Shown here: positions 10,254-22,798 of the stretch, piece after piece | Numbering within the stretch: position 1 is the first letter of the stretch | Layout of the letters: each line of letters begins with the position of its first letter | Assembly: GCA_036250225.1 (NCBI GenBank) | Contig: JAPZLL010000039.1 | Location: 1-64,000, forward strand | DNA: 64,000 nt | Reading direction: 5' to 3' | Origin: Cercophora sp. LCS_1 | Lineage: Eukaryota > Ascomycota > Sordariomycetes > Sordariales > Lasiosphaeriaceae | Position numbers and translations under genes: made by a program | Notes under the pieces: generated by a model | What the model was told of the DNA's origin: nothing | The model's input: only the letters and a program-made list of their open reading frames with translations | Database searches by the model: none

Positions 10254-11458
10254 CGAACAGTGACGACGACAGGTTGCGTCTTGAATTTCAGTCGCCATCA
10301 CAGCCCTACCTGATCGTTGCATCAAGTGGCTTGAACAAAGGACCAATAGGGTGCAAACCCGGCGGCGGTGAGAAGCGTATTGAATGCCGGCAATCGCGAC
10401 GCTCACCGGATGAGCCGGGGATAGGTACGATAGGGCAACGCTGCGAGCTTGATCGGCCATTGTGACAGGCACGACAGATGGATGTAACGAACACACTGCA
10501 AGTCATGCAAATCTCCGAGAGCTCACAGGCTCAGACCCGAGAAGGCTGCCAGTTCGTATTGGTGGGGCACGACTGCCTGCAACAACCCATTGATTGTTCC
10601 CGCCGCCGTCGACACCACAGGCTAAACTCAGCGCCTCATTGGCACAGGTCCCTGCCGATGAGCGCTCCGACTGTTGTTTACACCAGCGCTTGATAACGCT
10701 GCCCGCCCACCCAGGCAGAACTCGCTCACTCCTCCCTCGGCCCGCCCTTTAGCTGTGAACTTTCGGGGCTCGGGATGTCGATAGTCGACCCGTCACCACA
10801 GCCCGAAGCCACTCGACCTTCGGTTTTCGTCGGGAGTGCTCGAATAGGGTTCATTTTGCGAATACAGACAAGAAAAAGCTACTGTCGGCGGCCGCTAGGG
10901 TGTTGCAAGTGGGGAAACACCCGACGTGCTCGAAACGCTGTGGTGTTTGCACGTTCCCGGCCTGCGCGCGAACCAGCCAGTGGTTCGCTTCCCATCTCGC
11001 CCACGCCAAGCCGGTGGCTTGTAGGGCAACCGGTCAGAGCAGAGACGGCAATCCTACAGGTCGCAAGCGGAGGTATGGAAGAGCTAATCTGCAGCCACAC
11101 GTTCGGTCGGGTCGTGTGCGGCTGAAGCCATGGCCGGTCAGCCGCGGGGATGCAACTTGATTTCGAAGCGGGCTGTGGTGGGCTAGAACACTTGTCACAT
11201 TCGGGTGCGACACACCTGGATCGGTAGTGGTGTGCATCCGCATTTTCCCCGTCAAGGACGGTTTTCGGCCACGGTCGGGGGATCTGTGAAACAAACCAAG
11301 GAAAGCAACTCTCACTCTTCCGACCTGGGCATATATAAGGTCCTGGTTCCGGGCGCCCCAGGGAATCAGATTCGGGGCTACAGCGACACCAAACACGCAC
11401 AGATCGGATACCTTCAGCTTTCCTCCTCGTTTACAACATTTCGTCACCCAACATCAAG
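10254..11458. other. Intergenic region with TATA box for the protease gene
   Basis: No convincing gene. ATATATAAGG at 11331-11340 is a TATA-like element about 120 bp upstream of the protease ATG, and a CT-rich tract (TTTCCTCCTCGTTT) lies just before the leader. Confidence 0.5.
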
Positions 11459-13936
11459 ATGCCTCTCATCACCATCAACGGAAACACCCTCGACCCCGAG
11501 GCCCCCACCCTGAAAGCCTTCGGCCTTGCCCAGGAGATGGCCAAAGACTCCAACTACATCTTGATCCAGACCGATGGTCCTCTCACCAAGGAGGTCAAGC
11601 GCACCCTGGCCGACAAGAAGGTTGACGTCCAGCAAAAAGTGTCCGACGATACCTACCTCTGCCGCTACGAGCCTGAGGATTTGTCCGAGATCCGGGACTT
11701 GCCCTTCATCACCTACGCCAACATTTACCAGGAACACTTTGTCGTTGCGTCGTCGCTCAAGGTCACGCCTGCCGCTGCGTCGCCTACTCATCCTCTGCTT
11801 CCTGAGCCCGCTCAGTAAGTTTGATATCTTTTTCGCACACCACTCCCATGCGTGACCCTAGCCCACCACGGCCTCCGCATGGCCTTGGAACACCTTGCTA
11901 CCCCGCTGCCTGTGTGGCTTTGAGATCATTACTGTATTCTTGCTTTTGATCGAGTCGTAGAGCTCGTTCTTTACCGTGGCAACGTGGGCACCCTTGTGTT
12001 GTCTGCTGACTGTTTTGCAGCACAAATCACATCGTCAACGTTGATGTCGAGTTCCACGACGACGTCTCGGTGACGCCTGAACTCGTGCGGGCTCTCGCCA
12101 CCGCCGCCCACCTGGATGCTGAATCTCTCGAGACCCAAGGCCACAAGACCCGCCTCACCATCCAGTGCCGCTATCTTTCCGACGTTGCGGCCATTGATCA
12201 GGTCAGGTCGATTCACGAAGTCCATCCCAACAAGCTGCACAACGACGTCGCTCGCGAAGTGCTCCGCCTCAAAGATGTCATCCATCCCACCCAGGCCGCC
12301 CGATTTGAGGGCGAGGGGCAGCTCGTGTGCGTCGCTGATACTGGGTTCGACGGTACGTACCCACCTCATCTCATGTGTATCAAAATACGACACTGATGAC
12401 AAACAGAGGGCACAACCAACCCCGCCAAAGTCCGCGCCGCCTTCAAGGACCAGGCCGGTAATGTCCGTGTCAGGCATCTGTACGGCTCCAGCGCGCGGGG
12501 CGGCGCAACGACCGACCCCGACGGCCACGGCACGCACGTCTGCGGCTCCGTCTTGGGCGATGAAGTCTCTGGAGTCACAGGCGAGCGCATCCAAGGCACG
12601 GCTCCAAAGGCCACACTGGTGATGCAATCCCTTCTTGACCGCAGCGGCGGGCTGGGCGGCATCCCCGATGATCTCGGAGATCTCTTCCTCCCTCCCTACC
12701 AGGACCATGGTGCCCGCATCCACACCAACAGCTGTACGTCTACTCTCCCCCACCTACCCCTTTATCTTTCAACTGACACGAAAAAAAAAAGGGGGCTCCT
12801 CCCCTCGAACACCCTCTCAACTCCCCTACGACCCCTCCTCGGCCGAAATCGACGACTTCGTCCACAGCCACCGCGACATGGTCATCCTCTTCGCAGCCGG
12901 CAACGACGGCATCGATGCGAAACGTCCCGATGGCGTGATCGACCCTGCCCAAATCGGCTCCCAGGCCGCAGCGAAGAACTGCATCTCCGTCGGCGCATCG
13001 GAGTCCTTCCGTCCCGACATCTCGGTCCGCTACTCCCAGTTCGGGTTCCCGCGTAACCCGCTCGGTTCCGATCTGGTTGCCAACGACCCCCGCGGCATGG
13101 CTGCTTTTTCATCGCGCGGTCCGACCAAGGAAGGGCGTGTCAAGCCTGATGTCGTCGCGCCAGGTACATGTATCCTCAGTGTCAGGGCCAGTGTTAGGGG
13201 TCAACAGGTGGGGGACAGCGGGAGCTGGGGTGTGAGCGAGGACCCGAAATTCATGTATGAGGGTGGCACGTCGATGGCCACGCCACTGGTTGCGGGCTGC
13301 TGTGCGGTGATACGCGAGGCGTTGGTCAAAAGTGGAGTGACGAGTCCCAGTGCGGCGCTGATCAAGGCGTTGTTGATCAATGGGGCGGTTGAGTTGGTCG
13401 GGCAGTATACGCCCACCGAGGCGGGACGAAGCCCGAACGATGCGAGTGGATGGGGCAGGGTGGATGTTGCAAATACTGTTGTTATTGGTAGTGTCGCTGG
13501 GGAGACGGGAATGAGGGTGAACGAGGAGGGCACGGCTGGTTTCGCGGACGAGGGAGCGGCGGTTGATACGTTTGAGGAGATTGAGTTCCCTGTGGTGGTC
13601 GAGAATCAGGGGACGTTGAAGGTCACGCTGGTGTGGACAGATCCCGCGGGCGCGGAGCTGCAGAATGATTTGGATCTGATTGTGGTTGTGGGTGAGCAGG
13701 AGATGCATGGCAACCAGGCGGACAGGAAGTTTAAGGTGAAGAGCAAGGCGCAGAGGGACAAGGAGGAGAGGGCTACGCCCGCGAGTGGCCACGGTGCGGA
13801 ACCGTTTGATCGGAAGAACAATGTCGAGCAGGTTGTTTGGGATGGCGTGGAGGGTCAGGCCAAGATTGTCGTGCGGGGCCATAATGTCAAGTCGCTTGGC
13901 GGTCAGACATTTGCGCTGGTTTGGAAGACTTCGTAG
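11459..13936 (+). CDS. Subtilisin-like serine peptidase (S8, KP-43-like)
   Basis: Four exons, 11459-11814, 12021-12352, 12407-12733 and 12792-13936, give 719 aa with all phases matching. The catalytic triad is visible: Asp225 in VADTGFD, His270 in DGHGTHVCGS and Ser499 in GGTSMATP. The oxyanion Asn lies in the NSWG created by splicing exons 3 and 4. About 200 C-terminal residues form a beta-rich domain (FPVVVENQGTLKVTLVWTDP...LQNDLDL) like the jelly-roll of KP-43-type proteases. There is no signal peptide; the N-terminal 200 aa precede the catalytic domain and start MPLITINGNTLDPEAP, so the enzyme may be intracellular or exported unconventionally. Intron 3 ends in a run of ten A then G, an unusual A-rich acceptor. 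Confidence 0.9.
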
Positions 13937-14679
13937 GGTATTGATAGCTAGGTCGTGGTCGAGCCTCTGGTAGGTTAGTTTTCAATTACAGTCCAGGTCT
14001 CTTGTTCTAGGTAGTCAATTCAACACGGTACCCCAAAAAGCGTCGACAGTGACGTCCTTTCGGACTCAGAAAAGTCCTAGTCCGAATCTATGTAGCTTGC
14101 ATTGTTAGTCTGGTCAAAGTTCCCTGCAGCAGGAGATACATGTAGTTCTGGTCTTGGTTTGTCTCGATTGGTCTCCCAGACAAGCCGCGTGTGGCTTCTG
14201 GCACAAAACAAGCAAGTGCAATGCAGTGGCTTCAGCTCGCCCGCTTGGGTGCGTGGAGGTTCGAAGAGAAAGATGGGCCAAAGTGTCTGCTGTTGGGTCG
14301 TTACTAATCGCCAGGGGCGGCCAAGGCTACCAGGCAACAACATGGATAACTACCTAGTTTGATTCGGATAGGGATCGTGGCAGAAGCAACGACGGCCGAA
14401 TCTGTTGCAAAAGGGAAGACTTGCAGACGATGAGCCGGAGAGAAGAGACTCACAGGCAATATTGCTCCACATGTGGCTATCAAGATGTACTCGGGTTATT
14501 CAGCGCCCCCCCACTAGGTGGGAAGGTGTGAAAGCCAGTGGTCCTCGGTGTGGAGTGTTTGATTTCGCAAGGTGACTCTAAACTCGGGGTTCGGAATAAA
14601 TAGATGTAGATGCGGAGATCTACCACCAACTTGAGGGCTCTCGCGCAATCCACGCTCCAGTTCTCCCCAAGCTCTCGCA
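13937..14679. other. Intergenic gap
   Basis: No gene recognised. An AATAAATAG element at about 14595 lies about 85 bp upstream of the ATG of the next ORF and may be its TATA box. Confidence 0.45.
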
Positions 14680-14982
14680 ATGACAGACATCGAGGGGCCT
14701 CAGCCACTCCCTGTGGTCACCGAGGGACCACTACATGACACAAGCCAGCCTACGACAGCTGAGGAAAGCCAGGATGTCCGCATCTCGGGCTATAATCTAC
14801 CCGCTCTGCCGGACCATCGGGCTACAGCCACGCCGTTGAACCACGCCGAGCTGTCCCGCGCCTACAGGGGGATAGGCCTGGTTCTCAGCTCTCCGAGGCC
14901 GAGAGGCTCGACCCGGCTCGGCAGATCAGCGAGTTTGCTGACTATTTTGAGGAACCCGCGGAAACATGATTGGGTCGGTTGA
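14680..14982 (+). pseudogene. Small acidic ORF, apparently frameshifted
   Basis: The ATG at 14680 opens MTDIEGPQPLPVVTEG and the frame runs to 14982. From about 14865 onward the +2 frame looks more like protein: it reads LSEAERLDPARQISEFADYF and ends with TGA at 14967. The switch falls at a run of five G (TACAGGGGGATA). One extra G would join the two frames, so this is either a 1-bp deletion allele or a sequencing error. A TATA-like element lies upstream. I do not recognise the product; both parts are polar with no signal peptide or membrane segment. Confidence 0.4.
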
Positions 14983-15970
14983 AGGGTGAAGGAGGCTTCT
15001 GAAAGGGAAAAGGCGGTCACTTCAACCCTTGAAGATGGGAGATTGGTGTTTGCCAATGGCAGACAGTGGGGGCCGGCTGGCTGTGGAAGTCTCATGGCGT
15101 AACATTCTCCGAGGCGATGAAGAGGAATCGGTTTTTTTTTGTTTTTGTTTTTCAATATTATGCAACGACTTTGTGTCAGTTTACCTCTAAACGGGATGTA
15201 ATCCGCGGGAGTGGCGTTGCCGGAGAATCCACGGATACTACCTAAGCTGACGGTGGTGAAAATCTTTTATTTGGATGCGTAGAGCGGTGGTATGCTGGGT
15301 TTCGAGTGCGTTTGTGGGGTTGAGCCGCTTCTTTCCCAAACCGGGTTCCAAGCTGCGAGGCCTGCAGAACTTCTTCCCGTCTGACGTGCATAATTACCCC
15401 GATCCATGTAAGCAAGGAAGAGCCTCACAGCCCACATCCCCGGTTTAGTTTGTCAGAAAATATTGGCCAATCGCTTCAGGTGGACTTACACACGAGGTCC
15501 CAATATTGCAACGTAAGTGAAAATCTTCTCAAGTCACTTGCATCCCAGGTCTGCTGTGTCTTCTTCCCCATGACAACATTCCTAGCTGTGATGCCATGCT
15601 ACGGATCAGCCACTACGCAACTTGCGGTCTGTTTTGAGTTGAGTTCACTATCCTTGGTATTGGCTTGGCAACTCAGCTTGCAACCCTGCTACCATTGTTG
15701 AGGCGGTTGTGGGATGATTGATGATACCTCATCGGTGAATGCTACCTCGGGATAGCAGCCTGGCAGGTTCGCGCTATGATAATACACCAAGTGTAACTAA
15801 GTTTGCCATACCTTTGAGGGTAGGAAGAGGGGGTGGAAGGCCGTCAGAGGCGACTCTTTGTCTATAAAAGGCCACCGCCCAACTCGCCAGAGTGTACCCA
15901 ATCTTTCAACTCAACTCACAAGCAAGCTACAACACAAGTCTCCAGCAAAAAAATACAGCCAAACTCCAAC
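14983..15970. other. Intergenic region with TATA box
   Basis: No gene supported. CTATAAAAG at 15862-15870 is a good TATA box about 100 bp upstream of the secreted-protein ATG, and the leader contains CAAGCTACAACACAAG-type A/C-rich sequence. Confidence 0.5.
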
Positions 15971-16582
15971 ATGGCAAGTACGGCGACAACCACCCGTCTC
16001 ATTTCTAACAGCTATAATAGCACTTCTTGACCACCCTCGTCACCATCGTCGCCACCGTCGCCGCCGCCGCGGTCGACACCGCCGCTGGCCTCGACAAGCG
16101 CACCTCGCAAGCCGCCCAGGTCCGCGTCTGGGGCTCCGGAGCATGCGACAGCTCCCCAATCTACAACTGTGTGTTTTCTTCACCACCCACTCCACACTCC
16201 TACTCCATCACAAGGGAACTCTAACCACAAAAAAACAGCGGCCTACACCCCCGGTGGCTGCGCCAACATTGGCGGAACCGGTTCTTTCGGAGCCAGAGTG
16301 TATGTTTTCCTTTCTCATCACCCGCTCCAACCACTTTGGTTGGCGTTGGATGCCGTCTTTGAAGGGTGAAATGTTAATGAATGCCTCCATAGTAACAACC
16401 CCAACCAAGTCTGCGTCTTCAAGTTTTGGCAGAACGCCGGCTGCTCCGGCTCGGCCACGACGTGGTACATCAACGGGGCCAAGGACACGGGCTGCTTCCC
16501 GCTTGCCAACCAGGGCGGCGTGTTTCAGTTGACGTCGGGTGCTAGGAGCTTCATTGCGAACTGTGCCATGGATGGTGCTTAG
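15971..16582 (+). CDS. Small secreted Cys protein with probable Kex2 site
   Basis: Exons 15971-15973 (only the ATG), 16021-16168, 16239-16299 and 16393-16582 give 133 aa. Intron 1 starts GCAAGT, a GC-AG intron placed directly after the start codon, with branch site TTTCTAAC and acceptor TAATAG. With this splice the protein begins MHFLTTLVTIVATVAAAA, a clear signal peptide, then ends the pro-region at GLDKR, a Kex2-type site. The mature part has six Cys (in ACD, GGCAN, QVCVF, AGCSG, TGCFP, ANCAM). No family recognised; size and Cys count fit a small secreted or effector-like protein. An ordinary GT donor at GTACGG two codons later gives the wrong frame. Confidence 0.7.
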
Positions 16583-17914
16583 GGGCCATTCTTGTCCCTG
16601 TTTGCCGTTGCCGATGGGCGTCTTAGGCCTGTGTGGGCGGGAAGTCGGCTGATATCGTAGTTCGCGTTCATTGATGACTACGGTACTCGCGTCGGTCCTT
16701 GTCGTGTTGTCCCAGTCGCCACCTTGTGTGGTGGCTTCTCTTCTCTTTTCTTATCGCTTCTCCGGCTTGCCTGGGATATTGATCTTCTGGTTTCTTCTTT
16801 TTGGATAGTGGTAGGCCTTTTTTTTTTGTGGCACTTATACACTCCATTGTCCCTGCGGCCTTGGGCCCTTGCTGCAGTGAACATGTTGAGAGATGCAAAG
16901 TCGAGATAGTGAGACTCGATATCAATGTGCTATGTTTGAATGAAGCAATGTCACGTATTCAAGATTTTTTTTCAAATGCAATGTCTGGGGAGACTGTCTC
17001 AAAAGCACCCATTCTTAGCATAGGGTATGTGAGGATGCGGACGAACATGTTCGTCTCAGCTTTGCAGGGGTCTGTCAGCGTCTTGGCCGGAGCCTTGTGC
17101 TCGTCAACGAGCGCAACTCTGCAATTCGTGCATGCTGCATGTGCAGGGTTGAGGAGGGTGAGGAGGGGGCTGCTGTTGGGCCGCGCCGACGCCACAACAA
17201 TATTTCATGATTGTGTCTGATCACGGTGTGCGGCCGGAATGGGAAAGGATAGGTGTTGGCTGCATATTTCCTGCAGAATTTGCTGCGGTTAGCATGGCGC
17301 AAGCGCCCCGTCATCTTCGACGTGATTGCAGTGGGTTGGGGGCGAAATTTTCAATGAGAAAACATTCATATTTTGATGAACATTATGAGGTTCATCGCTG
17401 TATAAATTGCTCATTTCTAAAGTCAGTGGCAAAGGGTCAGAACTTTTTGAGATTGAGGTTGAGGTGAGCTAAGGCACAAGAAGTTGAACAAAAAGTAAAA
17501 GTGGGATCGGACATAGCGGTGATGGTGGCCCGGATATCTGGTCGGGGGAAATGGAAAGGATCAAGCTGAAGATTCAGGGGTCTCCACGATCGCATCCCGT
17601 CCTGCGCACATCCCGCCACCTGGCTGCGATTGGACACCTCAGCACCGGGAAGGAGGGTCAATATTACCTGTGAGAGGAGGGTGCCCAAGAGGTTGGGGGG
17701 GGGCATTCCCCTTCGCTTCGCGCGGCTCAAGCATCCAGCTCGCCCTGAAGGGAAGGAAAGGGCCCAGGAATGGGATTTCATGTCCGTAAACGGTACCGCC
17801 ATTCCTGATTCGGTCTCGCCCCGGACCCCAAAGCTCGTGAACGCCGCAAGGTGGGCGGGCGGCAGATCTCTCAGTGTGTTCCTGCGCAATGAATGTGCAT
17901 TTTCTTTTTATAAC
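16583..17914. other. Intergenic region
   Basis: This 1.3-kb stretch contains AT-rich low-complexity blocks and short ORFs on both strands with no motifs. TTTTTATAAC at 17906 is a possible TATA element, immediately followed by an ATG at 17915 that could start an upstream exon of the HET gene. Confidence 0.45.
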
Positions 17915-18012
17915 ATGGCGCGACCGCGACTGGGGTTGAGCCTGTGGTTCGATCCTAGATCTGCTCCATCATCAGAGACACACTACCACCGGGGGCACGC
18001 CACACCAACGCA

Positions 18013-20906
18013 GTGAGCGATCCCGACGACAGACAGTATCGTTATCAAGCCTTGAAAGGCGACGCCAAGATTCGACTGCTCAAGATCGAGCCTGGTTCAG
18101 CGGGTGAAAAAGTGCGAGCATCCCTCATTCCGGATGCCTTTCACGAGGATTTTGGATGCGTGACGCCCCAAATTGACGAGTTTTTTGACGCTGAGCCTTC
18201 GGAGCGCAATAGAGGTGTCGATCACACTCCTTGGCACACCCTCATTCGCAAGATACTTGTTTGGATCTACTACATCTTCCAACGGACATTGAGCCTCCTG
18301 CATGCAAAGTGGTTCGTCAGAAAGACACCAAAGCCAATTTCCAAAACGAAGCAGATCCCGAGAGAGGTTCTCAAGTATGAGGCGGTGTCATGGGCCTGGG
18401 GAGACCCCCGGAAAAACGCCGAAATCGAGATTCTGGACGACCTCCGAGATAGATGGATCTTCAAGGTGTCCCAGAAGCTGAATGAGGCTCTCAAAGCCGT
18501 GCGGTCGCCAAATTCGGTCAGAACCGTGTGGATCGACGCGGTGTGTATCGACCAGGGAAACGACTTTGAGAAGAGCCACCAGGTGCCCATGATGGACAGG
18601 ATCTATGGTCAAGCCGAGGAGGTCTGCGTCTGGCTCGGTCCAGTCGACGACACGCATGATGCGCAGGGACTGGTTCTCGCGCCGCTGGATCATCCAGGAG
18701 ATTGCGCTCGCCAAGAAGGCAAAGGTGTTCTGCGGCAGTTCGTCGATGGATTGGGTTCGATTTGCCCAGGCCATCGAGCTGTTCATCGAAGGAGAGAGCA
18801 GAATGAAGCTAGCTGACCATGCCACTCTCCAGCACCAGTCCATTCCACACTACTGGAAAGATGTTTCGGCATTGGGAGCTGCCCGCCTGGTCCGAGAGAT
18901 CTCGGCTATTCGCCGTCTGTCACCAAACACCAAGTCACGGCGCGGCCGCGAGCTGCTGATGAGTCTGGAGGAGATTGTGTGCAGGCTGGAAACGTTCCAG
19001 ACGTCCAAGCCCCATGACACCATCTACGCGTATCTGGTGCTTGCCAAGGACGCAGTTCCCATTGCGCACGTCGGATCCGAGCCTACGCTTCTGCAGGCCA
19101 TGCCCCAGGCCGCAAAGGCATTCGACATGAGCAAGAGCAGCGCCAAAAAGTTCATTGTCAACTACAACGAACCGTACGCCTATGTCTGGCGCCAATTCAT
19201 CGGGTTTGCCATTAGCCAGCAAGCAAACCGGAGGAGAGCCCCGGATGTGCTCTGCCGTCCTTGGGCCTACGAGGACAGCGACACAGCAAAACGGGAGGCG
19301 CTTGGGCTGCCCAGATGGGTTACGACGATTGGTAGCGCTCCTTTCGAGATGACAACACACGACACCGGCACCATCGGGCTGTACCGACGCAATGGAGACC
19401 CCTTTGTTGGCCCACCTCTGAAGCCCATCTACAATGCTGCCGACAGAGCACCGGTCAACGACAGAATCCTTAAGTTCCTGTCATACAAGGGCATGAAGGG
19501 TGGGCCTACCGTCCACAGTCTTGTTGTCACCGGCTTTGTCCTCGACAAGGTCAAAGTCATCAAAGACAAAGTGACGTCCGACGCACTTGTTCTAGAGGAA
19601 TGGCTGACGTTGGGCAACTGGCCCGACAAGAAGCCGCCGCTGCCGGAAGCCCTGTGGAAGACGCTGGTGGCTGACCGGGGGCCGAACGGCATGAGTTGTC
19701 CGCTATCGTACCCTCTCTGCTTCGAGTCAGCCATCAAACTCAGCCAAAGCGGCCGAAACCTGGAGATTCCCAATATAACCAGCCATCCGGACAAGTACGA
19801 GAGCTTTGCCGCCGGCTTCTGCAGTCGGGTGCAGGAGGTGGTCGTGAATCGACGGCTCATCAGGACGCGGTATCGAAACTGTCTGGGCCTGGTATCTGGA
19901 AGAGAGGACATCATTGGCGTCGACCCAAACAAAACTCCCGGGACGAGGTCAATCCGGGTCAATGATTTGATATGCATCCTCCACGGCTGCAGTGTTCCTG
20001 TTGTCCTCCGGAAGAGAAAAAAGACAAAGGAGCAGATGCAGCATGAGGATGCCGAGTATCAGCAACATCTCAAACTCGCCGTCAAGAGGGTGCAGCGCAA
20101 GTGGAGGTTCGTCCAAGAAAGACGAAAAGAGAAGGGCTGGAGGCCTGGACACACGTACCGTTATCTGGCTCGCAGGATGAGGAAATTGTGGACCGTTGTT
20201 GAACAGATCGGCCGGTTTGCCACCATGTTGTGGATTTTGATTCCATACCTGACTGTTCTCCGAGCCTGGATCATGCGCGCGGCTGGATGGCTCACCACAC
20301 CATTGTCTTGGGGGCTGAAGTGGCTCTTTTGGCCAATACTATGGGTTGTCAGTCTCCCGCGGACGTTTCTGACCTACACCTTCCGCTGGGCCTGGGGTTG
20401 GGTCCTGTACATGATGGCAGCCGCAAGGAACCGGATTCCCACCATCCCGGCGGCATTATCCAACGCGTCATCATCCCTATTCGGCTCCTTCTCCTCCTCC
20501 TCCTCCTCCTCCAGACCAGAGATGTTCTTACAGCCACTGGTCTGTTCGGCTACGCAACAAAGCTTGCTGCATGACAAGCCGCCGGACACGGTCTGGAGCA
20601 AGTACTTGTCCTCTCGGCTGCCCACATGGACTTCAGGCCTCAAGCTCCCCGAAATTCAGCTTCTTCCCGAATGGGCTCGCTCCCCACGGGTCCCTTCAGG
20701 CTGTCGCGAGTGCTCTGGGGGTCGCATTCCACATGCTCTGGCGGCCCGGGCCGGATTATTTCCCAGACGAATATGACAAACGGTCGAGGATGTTTTCGTC
20801 CCCCTTGGTTGGGATTGAAACGGAGGGCAGAGTGGAGGCGATTGAACCGAGTTTTTCGCCAGCTGTGTCGAGGAGTAATTCGTGGGGATCGAACATCGAC
20901 GTCTAA
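18013..20906 (+). pseudogene. HET-domain (heterokaryon incompatibility) gene with multiple lesions
   Basis: HET motifs are plain: KYEAVSWAWGD, then RTVWIDAVCIDQ, then RIYGQAEEVCVWLG, then WFSRRWIIQEIALAKKAKVF. Three defects are visible. The natural start position at 18013 is GTG, with an in-frame stop at 17956 and no ATG between. At about 18640-18665 the frame shifts by one, and the usual 35-50 residues between the WLG and the FSRRW blocks are missing. At about 20690, in a CCCC run, the frame shifts again; coding-like sequence continues to 20906 (VAFHMLWRPGPDYF). The second half has a basic coiled region and several hydrophobic helices (about 20220-20420). HET domains trigger cell death after non-self fusion, and such genes often decay. 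A spliced first exon at 17915 could rescue the start but not the shifts. Confidence 0.8.
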
Positions 20907-21243
20907 GGTAGGTAAATCTAGATTCTGCGAGATGTTTTGATAGTTGTGCAGCGTATGGTACGTTTGTTGCTTCTCTACCTAGCTTGATACCATGTTTTAA
21001 GAGGCGGGTTTGCTATCAAATAGATTTGGCATTACGTGTAATTACTAAGGTGACATTTGAAGATGTCTCAAACCTGAAATCCTACAATCCAGTCACCCTC
21101 CTCCTCACCTTTCCAACCGGTGATGTCTTTGTCTGTCCTGAAATCATCGTCATCTTCTCCACTCACCGAACAGTAACCCTGGAGATGTGGGAAGAGTAGC
21201 GGGACGGTCACATCCTCAACAGCGGGCGCGGAAGGCACTGGAT

Positions 21244-22174
21244 TTACAAGATGCCGCTTCTGTCGCCAGCCTTGTGTTCCTCTGTAAACTTCTTGATTAT
21301 ATCCCAGTCTCTGCACTGATGGGTTGAGTTGGCCCCCGTGAACCCGTATCTTGTGACCTTGCCATCGGAATCGACAACCCGGTCGTCAGCGTAGTCGAGC
21401 GTGGTATCTCCCGCGCAGAGAATCGCCTGCCTGACATACTGCTGACACATCAGTGCTACTCGCTGGTCCGGCGTGACAACTTACATCCAGACAGTGGTAC
21501 TCGTGTCCATCCCCTGCAAACCGCGACTTGTCGCGTTTCTCATACTTGATGATAACGTCCCTTAGGACGGCCTAGCCACGTTGGTGTGAGTCTCAATTTG
21601 CACGGGTCTCAGTCCGACCGAAACCTACCAAGCAATGTAACTGGTGCGCAACAGAGAGGGAGTATATCTCGGCTTCCTCAGGATCATTCGGTATTGGCTC
21701 ACTTGGAAGGAGCCCATATTGTCGTGGACGGGCAACTCGAAGGAAGCCAGAGCCGTCTCGGGAACTGTGAGCAAGTGCGAAAACCCTTCATGATCAAAGA
21801 AGAATCCCTCACCTGGCATCATGGAGTCCCAGAGCTCATCTCCTGCTGGGCTTGTATCCTCAAACTTGGTCGGAAACTCGAACTTGACGGTCTTCATGGG
21901 AACTGGAGCCATATGTGGTTAGCAGATCTCATCAGCCAGGATCAACCGAGGACTTGCTCTCAGGAAAGAATGACTGTTGGGATAGTCGCTCATCTCGATC
22001 CTGTTCAGGCGTCGAGGGCCGTGTTGCGTGTCTTCCGACAACGAGGCCAACCGCAAATGAGAGAGCGGTAACGAGCACAAGAATCAGAGCGGTTTTTGGC
22101 GGGCATGGGTACCTCCGCCTCTTTTCGCGCAAGCCGTCGTCATCTAATGGGATTGCTGTGTATTCTGAAGACAT
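21244..22174 (-). CDS. UstYa-family (DUF3328) membrane protein
   Basis: Five exons, 22174-21947, 21891-21813, 21756-21629, 21571-21485 and 21438-21244, give 238 aa. The N-terminus MSSEYTAIPLDDD is cytosolic, followed by one membrane anchor (TALILVLVTALSFAVGLVVG). The lumenal domain has both family motifs: HQLHCL at the end of exon 3 and HEYHCLD at the end of exon 4 (HxxHC twice), followed by YVRQAILCAGDTTLDYAD. UstYa proteins act in fungal ribosomal-peptide pathways such as ustiloxin, where they cyclise or oxidise the precursor, and in other secondary-metabolite clusters. The first motif appears only when intron 2 uses a GAG acceptor; the neighbouring in-frame reading loses it. The exon 1-2 junction is the least certain. 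No precursor gene or tailoring oxidase was seen nearby. Confidence 0.8.
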
Positions 22175-22798
22175 ATCAGATTTTATGTCGTAAAGTCTCG
22201 ACCTCCAAGCTTGAACTGAGGTTGGAGTACGGATGCGACAAGTGTCTTCCTCGGGTTCTCCCGTTGCCCGGCTAAATCGACGCCCGTCACAACTCGGCTT
22301 GGCGACGGCACGGAGGAACCTGGGATACGGAGGATTGCAGCCAATCAAAGAGGGCAATAAGACAGAGGAATATCGCCGGGCTTGATGTACATCACAAAGC
22401 CCGTTGATGAAACCGAGTTGGCCGCTGTGGTGCGACTCCGGGCGACGAGTTGTATTTTGGCTACTTTAACGTATTCAGGGGTCGAAAAGGGGTAAGGGGC
22501 TCCACTCATGTCTCCATGTCAACACATGGTCCCTTTCTCATCCCATAAGACTTTCATCCCATAAAAGCAGTGCTTGTGACACATCAGGTTCTAGCAGGCA
22601 GGCGGTCACAAGCTCCCTGAGCGCGAGTCCCGTAGTCTCCCTACCACGGAGCGTGCCGCCATTGCCGACGCAACCTTCAGTTCGGCGACGGCTCTACGCC
22701 ACCGATGTCCACGACATACCAATCAGTCAACCTGGAAGTGCCAAGGAACAACTGCAGAGAGATTAAATCCCCGATTATCTCCGTTATAGATCGTAATA
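22175..22798. other. Divergent promoter region
   Basis: This 624-bp region lies between the UstYa gene and the PTH11-like gene, transcribed away from each other. I see no ORF worth calling, and no clear TATA box on either side. Confidence 0.45.

Noticed and set aside
13109..13882. 257-aa minus-strand ORF
   Set aside because: Antisense shadow of the S8 protease exon 4.
14865..14880. Programmed -1 frameshift site in the small ORF
   Set aside because: The G run does not fit the X-XXY-YYZ slippery pattern in the needed frame; a deletion or read error is simpler.
18388..18843. Minus-strand ORF in the HET gene
   Set aside because: Antisense to conserved HET motifs.
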